From the IMG/VR virus record IMGVR_UViG_3300025543_000247, positions 1 to 22,126 of that record: 22,126 nt of DNA; one strand, given 5' to 3'. The notes under the pieces were generated by a model. That model saw nothing but the letters and a program-made list of their open reading frames with translations, was not told where the DNA came from and did not search any database. Of this stretch, positions 17,102-22,126 are shown piece by piece. How positions within the stretch are numbered: position 1 is the first letter of the stretch; every line of letters begins with the position of its first letter. Both the position numbers and the translations under genes were made by a program. The stretch is from a virus.

Positions 17102-17109
17102 TATAAATA
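17102..17109 (+). promoter_or_regulatory. T4-type late promoter before gp2
   Basis: Exact TATAAATA on the plus strand in the 95-bp gap after gp4. T4 spacing puts the start near 17115, inside or right at the AAGGAG ribosome site, so the leader would be unusually short. If used, it would supply gp2, gp54, gp26, the 58-codon frame and gp29. Confidence 0.7.
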
Positions 17110-17114
17110 AGTAA

Positions 17115-17120
17115 AAGGAG
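17115..17120 (+). promoter_or_regulatory. Ribosome binding site deciding a TTG start
   Basis: AAGGAG, seven bases before TTG at 17128. It is the best Shine-Dalgarno match in the window and has no in-frame ATG nearby, so it fixes the TTG as the start of the gp2 gene. Confidence 0.75.
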
Positions 17121-17127
17121 ATTTACT

Positions 17128-17709
17128 TTGGTTGCATATACATTTGATTCTATTTTAGCAAAAGGTGTTCGTGCTGGTCAGATTCCTGCTCGAACTAATG
17201 CTGCTCGTGAATGGTTTCGAAAAGAAGCAAAGAAAACATCAGTAACACCTGAGTCATTAATGAAAGAGGATCGTACACAACTGAAGAATCGAGCCGCTAT
17301 TGGAAAGATGTATTTGTTTGGTTATGATCCAAAACATAAGAAGACGCTACCATATTACGATACGTTTCCGTTAATCTTTAAGGTGCAGAATGTTCCTGGT
17401 GGGTTTCATGGCATCAATTTGCATTATTTACCACTACCACTTCGTGCGAAACTGATGGATGCTTTATATGATTTAACGACAAATAGCAAATATGATGATT
17501 CAACTAAATTGAAACTCAGCTATAATATATTGAAAGGCATCAGCAAGTATTACAAGCCGACATTTAAAATGTATTTAAATCAACATGTGCGTGGTCGTTT
17601 TTTAGAGATTAGTTCTACAGACTGGGATACAGCATTGTTCTTACCACTAGAGCGTTTCGAAAAGAGTTCCAAGTCAAAAGTTTGGCGTGACTCAAGAGCA
17701 ATGGTATAA
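17128..17709 (+). CDS. gp2: Probable DNA end protector gp2
   Basis: 193 residues from a TTG start. I recognise the family from marine T4-like phages: GKMYLFGYDPKHKKTLPYYD, then TFPLIFKV, GGFHGINLHYLPLPLRAKLM, and near the end RGRFLEISSTDWDTALFLP. I recall it being annotated as gp2, the protein that protects packaged DNA ends and completes the head. T4 gp2 is longer (274 residues), so this would be a shorter form. The position beside gp4 agrees with T4, where genes 2 and 4 are adjacent. The N-terminal 60 residues are basic and helical (GVRAGQIPARTNAAREWFRK), consistent with DNA contact. The gp2 label is less certain than the family recognition. Confidence 0.65.
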   Translation: MVAYTFDSILAKGVRAGQIPARTNAAREWFRKEAKKTSVTPESLMKEDRTQLKNRAAIGKMYLFGYDPKHKKTLPYYDTFPLIFKVQNVPGGFHGINLHYLPLPLRAKLMDALYDLTTNSKYDDSTKLKLSYNILKGISKYYKPTFKMYLNQHVRGRFLEISSTDWDTALFLPLERFEKSSKSKVWRDSRAMV

Positions 17710-17712
17710 GGA
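17708..17712 (+). promoter_or_regulatory. Ribosome binding site deciding the gp54 start
   Basis: AAGGA overlaps the gp2 stop codon (TAA 17707-17709) and lies seven bases before ATG 17720. This favours 17720 over the upstream in-frame ATG at 17687, which would overlap gp2 and has no such site. Confidence 0.7.
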
Positions 17713-17719
17713 AGATAAA

Positions 17720-18490
17720 ATGGCATTTAATATTGACGCATTTACTGCCGAAATGCATAGTGTTGGCTTTGCTCGACCAAGCGACTTTGAAGTTGAGATC
17801 GGGGGAGATATTCTTTCAAAAGTTGGTGGTTCTTTTGGATTATCAAGTTCATTGATGCTTCGTGTCAACAGTGCTATTATTCCTGGTCGTGATGTTCAAA
17901 ACTCTGTATATCTTGATTATGGAGCGCCATATAAAGTTGGCACAAAACTCAATTATGTTGATATTCCTATCTCAATTATCTGTAGTCCAGATTTAAGAGA
18001 GCGTGAATTCTTTATGCGCTGGCAAGACTTAATTGGTGGATTGCATCGCAACCCAGGACTAAATGCTGATGATAGGAAGAAACAATTTAACTCGGGATAC
18101 TATGATGATTATGTTTGTAAAAAAGGCATAACAATATACAAACTCGATCAACAAGGGTTTAAAACATACGCAGTTGATTTGATTGATGCATATCCAGTTA
18201 ACATAAATGCAATGGCACTCAGTTGGTCTTCTGGTGCTGAAATGATGAAACTTGATGTGACTTTCTCATATCGTTATTATGAAGAAAGAGATCAATCAAA
18301 ACTAGGAACACAACTTCGCATTGGAAAAGATGGATTACAAATTGCTGGTGGATTGAACTTACCATTTAGTATTGCAGGTATTAAAAATCAAGCAAAAACA
18401 CAATTGAATCCAAGAAAACTAATGACTCAACTTGGAAGAAAATCTGGAGTGAACTTTACTGGATTACCAAAAATAGGAAATTTATTTTAA
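17720..18490 (+). CDS. gp54: Baseplate tail tube initiator gp54
   Basis: 256 residues from ATG 17720; T4 gp54 has 320. It has the pattern of a tube-fold protein: an N-terminal strand (SDFEVEIGG), RVNSAIIPGRDVQNSVYLDY, then YVDIPISIICSPDLREREFF, and later a KGITIYKLDQQG strand with AVDLIDAYPVNINAMALSWS and KLDVTFSYRYYEE. The same layout occurs in the tail tube protein gp19 and in gp48/gp54. In T4, gp54 sits on gp48 and starts tube polymerisation. The C-terminal 60 residues are basic and glycine-rich. The gene lies between gp2 and the gp26-type gene. A tail tube protein is the main alternative, but tube genes usually pair with the sheath gene gp18, not seen here. Confidence 0.72.
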   Translation: MAFNIDAFTAEMHSVGFARPSDFEVEIGGDILSKVGGSFGLSSSLMLRVNSAIIPGRDVQNSVYLDYGAPYKVGTKLNYVDIPISIICSPDLREREFFMRWQDLIGGLHRNPGLNADDRKKQFNSGYYDDYVCKKGITIYKLDQQGFKTYAVDLIDAYPVNINAMALSWSSGAEMMKLDVTFSYRYYEERDQSKLGTQLRIGKDGLQIAGGLNLPFSIAGIKNQAKTQLNPRKLMTQLGRKSGVNFTGLPKIGNLF

Positions 18491-18510
18491 TTTAATATGG
18501 AGATTATAAT

Positions 18511-19221
18511 ATGGCTTTACCAAAACTAACTACGCCTGAATTTGAAACATTGATTCCATCGACTAAGGACCCAATTAAGTTTCGACCATTTTTAGTTAAA
18601 GAAGAAAAAAATCTATATATTGCTCTTGAGAGCGGCGAAGAAAAAGATATGAAAAATGCAATTCTCAATGTTCTTGAGTCTTGTATTTTAACACCAGATG
18701 TGAATGTAAAAAAACTTACTTCATATGATGTTGAATATATTTTTTTAAAGTTACGGAGCAAATCTGTAGGAGAAGTTATTGAACTTAAAGTTGGTCATAA
18801 AAATAGTGAGTGTAAAGCAATCACAGACGTTTCAATAAACGTTGATGATATTGAAGTTCATTTTGATCAAGAACATAAAGATGTGATTCAGTTTGACAAT
18901 GGTATTGGAATTAAACTAAAATCGCCTGACTTGAATAAACTTCTCGTTGGTGTGAACAATAAAAAGTCTGAGATTGAAAATGTATTTGAAACAATTGCCT
19001 CATGTGTTGTACATGTATTTGACCAAGAAAACGTTTATGAAGATTTTACTGAACAAGAGTTAATGGAATTTTTAGAAAATCTTTCTCAAAACCATTTTCG
19101 TGAAATTCAAAATTTCTTTGATACAATGCCTAAATTATATCATGATATTGAATTTACCTGTAAAGTATGTGGTGAAACTGAATCAATTCGACTTGAAGGT
19201 TTACAAAGTTTTTTTACGTGA
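18511..19221 (+). CDS. gp26: gp26-type baseplate hub / tape-measure chaperone
   Basis: 236 residues. The opening (ALPKLTTPEFETLIPSTKD, then IKFRPFLVKEEKNLYIALES) and the C-terminal CKVCGETESIRLEGLQSFF are features I recognise in gp26-type hub proteins of T4-like phages. Cys217 and Cys220 form one CxxC pair; a second pair is not obvious, so zinc binding is unproven. In T4, gp26 and gp51 are needed for hub assembly around gp29. The position immediately before the tape measure gene is that of tail assembly chaperones in many phages. GGAG lies eight bases before the ATG. The last codons run over a T TTT TTT heptamer, and the TGA overlaps the ATG of the next frame. It could equally be labelled gp51. 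Confidence 0.75.
   Translation: MALPKLTTPEFETLIPSTKDPIKFRPFLVKEEKNLYIALESGEEKDMKNAILNVLESCILTPDVNVKKLTSYDVEYIFLKLRSKSVGEVIELKVGHKNSECKAITDVSINVDDIEVHFDQEHKDVIQFDNGIGIKLKSPDLNKLLVGVNNKKSEIENVFETIASCVVHVFDQENVYEDFTEQELMEFLENLSQNHFREIQNFFDTMPKLYHDIEFTCKVCGETESIRLEGLQSFFT
19209..19215 (+). promoter_or_regulatory. Candidate -1 programmed frameshift site
   Basis: Seven T residues placed exactly as T TTT TTT relative to the gp26 frame, two codons before its stop codon. A -1 slip re-pairs both tRNAs perfectly. Reading then continues TAC GTG ATG into the following frame with no stop until 19395-19397, giving a fused protein of about 295 residues. GAAGG (19195-19199) lies nine bases upstream, where Shine-Dalgarno-like stimulators of -1 shifting are found. 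No strong downstream hairpin was seen. Confidence 0.6.
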
Positions 19222-19397
19222 TGCTCAGTCATGATTCTTTAATGAATATGTATTATACAAATTTTAGTTTAATGCAGCATCACAAATACTCGTTGACTGA
19301 GTTGGAAGAAATGATACCATTTGAAAGACAGATATATGTTCATTTGCTATTAAAATACTTAGAAGAAGAAAAAGAAAGATTAGAGAGTAAGAAATAA
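19221..19397 (+). CDS. Small overlapping frame after gp26 (chaperone extension or gp51-like)
   Basis: 58 codons if started at ATG 19221, which overlaps the gp26 TGA (TGATG). It ends at TAA 19395-19397, which overlaps the gp29 ATG. The product is helical: MLSHDSLMNMYYTNFSLMQH, then KYSLTELEEMIPFERQIYVH and a charged LLLKYLEEEKERLE tail. The pattern Y-S-x-x-E-L-E-x-MIPFER-Y resembles small tail-chaperone C-terminal domains of myophages. There is no Shine-Dalgarno sequence at the right distance, so expression should be by coupling, by -1 frameshifting from gp26, or both. A frame kept open between two overlapping genes strongly suggests it is real. Confidence 0.7.
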   Translation: MLSHDSLMNMYYTNFSLMQHHKYSLTELEEMIPFERQIYVHLLLKYLEEEKERLESKK

Positions 19398-21100
19398 TGG
19401 CCAGTGCTACATTCGAAGACGTAATTCAAAGAATGAAAGATGAAGGTGATCTAAATCGCACCAGCGGATCACATTCCATCAAGTCTGTGAAAACAGAATA
19501 TCTCGCTCCTATGCTCGAATCATTTCAAATGATTGCTGAAAATACATCACGTATGATTGAAGTGATGATGGATAGTATGTTGTTTGACCAGCAAAACGCA
19601 AAGAGAGAGGAACTTGAAGCATTAAAAGAAAAGGATAAAAAAGCCGGAGAAACTGTCGGCGCTGCTGGTACTGTTGAAGATGAAAGTAAAGGTTTATTCG
19701 ATAGTTTAAAAGACATGAATGGTGGATTTGGTAGTATCTTAGGTACTGCAATTCTTGCTGCGGTAACAGCATATGCTTTAGATATCGACAAGTATTTTCG
19801 TACAGTAATGCTTGGCAAATCAATTAAATCTCTTGGAAATATTATAACAGGAATTAGCAAATTTGCTACTAAGGTAGCTGCTTATTTTCGATTATTTGGA
19901 AAAGATGGCTCGGGGTTTTTAAAAAATATTGGTAAGATTTTTCAAAAAATAGGTAAGAGCATAAAGTTTGTAGGAAAAATATTTAAGTCTGTAGGAACAT
20001 TTATTGATACCATTTTTGTAGGTCCGTTTAGAATGATTGGGAAACTTATCGCTCCTATATTAAAATTCGCTCCAAAACTTTTGTCGGTATTTAAAACTAT
20101 ACCTGTTGTCGGACAATTAATTGCTATTCTTTTTGGAGTTTTTGATTTTGTTTCTGGATTCATTGAAGGGTTTTCTTCTAAAGGAGAAAATGATACTCGT
20201 AGTATTGGTCAAAAAGCATTGGATGGATTGTCCGCAGGTTTGATTAAATTAGTGAAAGGTATCTTTATTGTTCCACTAGATTTATTGAAAGATGGTGTTT
20301 CGTGGCTTGCTAAAAAAATGGGATTTGAAAATTTTTCCGCTGCGCTTGATGGCTTTTCTTTTAACGATACGTTCGATAAGATACTAAAGGTTTTCTCAAA
20401 TCTTTTCTCTTCAGAACCAGAGGAAGGTTATTTTAGTATTACCAAATTTATTAGCGACCAGATTGATTCTTTATTCACGTTTTTTGACACTCTTGAAATG
20501 CCTGATCCTATTCAAGTTCTAAAAACCTTATTAGGGAATACTATTCATTTACTAACAAATCCAGTCGATTATATTTACAATCGTGTATTGAAACCAGCGA
20601 TAGATGGAATTGCGAGTTTGTTCGGTAGTGATTTCGAAATGCCAGAAATGGATTTATCATTACCAAGTTTTGATATACCAGCGCCAGGAGATATATTAGC
20701 GACAGTTGGTTCAAAGATAAACGATGTTTTTCAAAGTTTAGCTGAAAGTATCGCTTCAATAAGTTTTCTGCCTGGGAAAGAAACTTTAGCAGGATTTATA
20801 TCTGATGCTGGAACTTCGGCTGGCAATTTATTTGGAGCGGAAAATCTTTCAAAATTCAACGCTGGTTCTGGAAAAATGGAAGTTCCAAAACCTTCTGGAA
20901 TGAAAGCTAGTTCTGAAGTTGGACCAGCTTCTCAAGATATTGCAGCAGAAAAAGAAAATAGAACCTCAACGACTGTTATTGGTGGTCCTACGAATACAGA
21001 TGCAAGTACTGTTAATAACACATCAGTAAGTTATGCTGAACCTGCTGCAAAAGCAAGAAAACAAAGACGAGCATTAGGTTTAAGTGCACAGCCTGGGTAA
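19397..21100 (+). CDS. gp29: Tail tape measure / baseplate hub protein gp29
   Basis: 567 residues, close to T4 gp29 (590). The first 100 residues are charged and helical. About 108-130 (GSILGTAILAAVTAYALDI) is hydrophobic. About 140-330 contains repeated short hydrophobic/Phe-Gly-Lys units (FLKNIGKIFQKIGKSIKFVG, KIFKSVGTF, TIPVVGQLIAILFGVFDFV), typical of tape measures that insert into membranes during DNA entry. The C-terminal 100 residues are polar (Ser, Thr, Asn, Ala) and may be processed or disordered. In T4, six gp29 copies span the tube and fix its length. Start ATG shares its A with the preceding TAA, and the ribosome site is weak (GAGAG). Position after the chaperone genes supports the call. 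Confidence 0.87.
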   Translation: MASATFEDVIQRMKDEGDLNRTSGSHSIKSVKTEYLAPMLESFQMIAENTSRMIEVMMDSMLFDQQNAKREELEALKEKDKKAGETVGAAGTVEDESKGLFDSLKDMNGGFGSILGTAILAAVTAYALDIDKYFRTVMLGKSIKSLGNIITGISKFATKVAAYFRLFGKDGSGFLKNIGKIFQKIGKSIKFVGKIFKSVGTFIDTIFVGPFRMIGKLIAPILKFAPKLLSVFKTIPVVGQLIAILFGVFDFVSGFIEGFSSKGENDTRSIGQKALDGLSAGLIKLVKGIFIVPLDLLKDGVSWLAKKMGFENFSAALDGFSFNDTFDKILKVFSNLFSSEPEEGYFSITKFISDQIDSLFTFFDTLEMPDPIQVLKTLLGNTIHLLTNPVDYIYNRVLKPAIDGIASLFGSDFEMPEMDLSLPSFDIPAPGDILATVGSKINDVFQSLAESIASISFLPGKETLAGFISDAGTSAGNLFGAENLSKFNAGSGKMEVPKPSGMKASSEVGPASQDIAAEKENRTSTTVIGGPTNTDASTVNNTSVSYAEPAAKARKQRRALGLSAQPG

Positions 21101-21101
21101 T

Positions 21102-21131
21102 AAAAAAGGGGAGACTCAGCGAGCCTCCCCT
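21102..21131 (-). terminator. Rho-independent terminator of gp32
   Basis: AGGGGAG (21107-21113) pairs with CTCCCCT (21125-21131), and the inner CTC/GAG can extend the stem after one A-C mismatch. Read on the minus strand, the GC-rich stem is followed by TTTTTT, the classic form for ending gp32 mRNA. On the plus strand the stem lacks a following U-run, so it should stop gp29 mRNA less well. Confidence 0.8.
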
Positions 21132-21132
21132 C

Positions 21133-21151
21133 CAAAAGTATTGCACTTTTG
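21133..21151. other. Second inverted repeat between gp29 and gp32
   Basis: CAAAAGT (21133-21139) and ACTTTTG (21145-21151) are perfect 7-bp arms around ATTGC, just outside the gp32 stop codon. For plus-strand transcripts the stem is followed by only TT, so it may aid termination or protect mRNA 3' ends rather than terminate alone. Confidence 0.45.
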
Positions 21152-22063
21152 TTAGTCTTCCTCAGCCAACTGTTTGAAAAAGTCTAGGCTGTCATCAGAG
21201 GACTCATCACTCCAAGACACTTCTTCTTCTTTTGCCTTGGGTGCAGGAGCTTGACGAGACACACTTGGTGCTTCCATAATATCATCCTCGTCAACCTCAG
21301 AAGCAGTAGAAGATACTGCTGTTGTTCCAAGAACACGGTTGAGTCGAGTTTGTAACTCAGCAAATGTCTTGAAGTTCTTTGGATCCACAAACTCCTGGAG
21401 AGAGTATTGTGAAGACCAAATCTTTTCGAGTTCATCATCATCCTCAGAGAGAGCAGATACACTATCGAACTCAGACTTATCGTAGTTGCGATAACTTTCA
21501 ACGTTACGAATCTTCATTTTGAAGTTGGCACCTTCCCAGAAATCAAATGGGTTGATTGGTGATTCATCTTCAAACTCAGGTGACATCATATCGTTAATCT
21601 TATCAAAGATTTTCTTGCCAAACTTATAGAGACGAACAGTACCGTCGTTCTCAGGATGAGCAGGATCTTTGACAACATAAATGTTAGCGATATAGTTTAA
21701 TTTACGTTTCTGTTTACGAGCCTGTTCCTTACCAGCTTCGTCACCACGATTCCAAAGCATTGAGTTATACTCACCCACTGGATCTTTCTCGTTAAGAGTA
21801 GTGAGGGAGTTCTCAATGTACCAGCCACCTGGACCTTGAAAACCATGTGAGAATAGACGAACCCATGGAAGGTCTTCACCCTTTGGTGAAGGAAGAAAGC
21901 GAATTACGGCATAACCGTTACCAGCTTTATCAACTTCTGGTTGCCAGAACCGAGTATCAGCTCCACCACTTTGTTTACCAGATTGAAGTTTAGTTGACTC
22001 CGCTACGATTTTATCATAAGCAGATTTAGAAGACCGCTTGAGGTCAGCAAAAGATGTAGTCAT
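21152..22063 (-). CDS. gp32: Single-stranded DNA binding protein gp32
   Basis: 303 residues; T4 gp32 has 301. The core is clear: RFWQPEVDKAGNGYAVIRFL (38-57), WVRLFSHGFQGPGGWYIEN (67-85), NYIANIYVVKDPAHPENDG, KFGKKIFDKINDMM, FWEGANFKMKIRNV and NYDKSEFDS. The basic N-terminus (LKRSSKSAYDKI) fits the cooperativity region, and the acidic end (DESSDDSLDFFKQLAEED) fits the tail that contacts replication partners. T4's zinc ligands are H-x12-C-x9-C-x2-C; here His73 remains, but the cysteines align with Ser86, Asp94 and Gly97, and the protein has no cysteine at all. AAGGA lies ten bases before the ATG. Unlike its neighbours it serves replication, recombination and repair and has no TATAAATA promoter in the visible upstream 63 bases. 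Confidence 0.95.
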   Translation of the reverse strand: MTTSFADLKRSSKSAYDKIVAESTKLQSGKQSGGADTRFWQPEVDKAGNGYAVIRFLPSPKGEDLPWVRLFSHGFQGPGGWYIENSLTTLNEKDPVGEYNSMLWNRGDEAGKEQARKQKRKLNYIANIYVVKDPAHPENDGTVRLYKFGKKIFDKINDMMSPEFEDESPINPFDFWEGANFKMKIRNVESYRNYDKSEFDSVSALSEDDDELEKIWSSQYSLQEFVDPKNFKTFAELQTRLNRVLGTTAVSSTASEVDEDDIMEAPSVSRQAPAPKAKEEEVSWSDESSDDSLDFFKQLAEED

Positions 22064-22126
22064 ATTTTTATATTCCTTATATTCGATGTATGTTTTTTAT
22101 ATTTCGGTTTGTCCACATTAACTCAT

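Noticed and set aside
17687-17719. An earlier ATG for gp54 at 17687
   Set aside because: It would overlap gp2 by 23 bases and lacks a ribosome site, whereas ATG 17720 has AAGGA seven bases upstream and starts with a family-like MAFNIDAF.
18511-19221. Zinc finger in the gp26-type protein
   Set aside because: Only one CxxC pair (217, 220) is present near the C-terminus, with no clear second pair in the expected range; left as unproven.
22087-22115. Possible sigma70 promoter for gp32 (TGGACA on the minus strand at 22115-22110)
   Set aside because: The -35 is fair, but the best -10 at 17-18 bases spacing (CATACA/ATACAT) is poor, and the upstream region is cut off by the window edge.
1-22126. 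tRNA genes, CRISPR array, insertion sequence, integrase or host metabolic genes
   Set aside because: None found: the window is filled with structural genes and gp32, and the only gaps are under 100 bases. The short protein-level repeats in gp7, gp8 and DUF4815 are coding repeats and lack the regular spacing of a CRISPR array.

Overview
The window is a late structural-gene block from a T4-like (tailed, contractile) myophage, almost certainly of the marine group that includes cyanophages and pelagiphages. The evidence is an AT-rich genome with almost no intergenic space, a full set of recognisable T4-type baseplate genes, T4-style TATAAATA late promoters, and group markers: a very large DUF4815-type virion protein directly after gp8, a gp5 spike without a lysozyme domain, and a gp32 without zinc-binding cysteines. 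No host-derived metabolic gene, tRNA, integrase, transposon or CRISPR array was seen, so the host cannot be named from this window.

Leftward cluster (16553 down to 1, minus strand): gp48 (tube-baseplate junction), gp53 (wedge), gp27-like (hub), gp5 (hub/spike), an unnamed 395-residue structural protein, gp25, gp6, a short gp7-type protein, gp8, and the 5' 1670 codons of a giant DUF4815 virion protein that runs off the left edge. Three minus-strand late promoters divide it into gp48-53-27-5-395aa, gp25-6-7 and gp8-DUF4815. Many junctions are TAATG overlaps or directly abutting stop/start codons, which suggests translational coupling.

Rightward cluster (16595 to 21100, plus strand): gp4 (head completion, nuclease-like fold), a probable gp2 (DNA-end protector), gp54 (tube initiator), a gp26-type hub/tape-measure chaperone, a 58-codon overlapping frame, and gp29 (tape measure). 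Late promoters sit before gp4 and before gp2. The gp48 and gp4 promoters face each other inside a 41-bp gap.

Right edge: gp32, the replication/recombination single-strand binding protein, lies on the minus strand, convergent with gp29. A strong intrinsic terminator for gp32 lies between them.

Together the genes make most of a T4-type baseplate: wedge gp7-8-53-6-25, hub gp5-27-26-29, tube start gp48-54. Also present are two head-finishing proteins and one large peripheral virion protein likely to sit at the baseplate or fibres. The most striking signal is a perfect T TTT TTT slippery heptamer at the 3' end of the gp26-type gene. A -1 shift there would enter the 58-codon frame that runs exactly to the gp29 start, which is the layout of lambda G/GT-type tail chaperone frameshifts.
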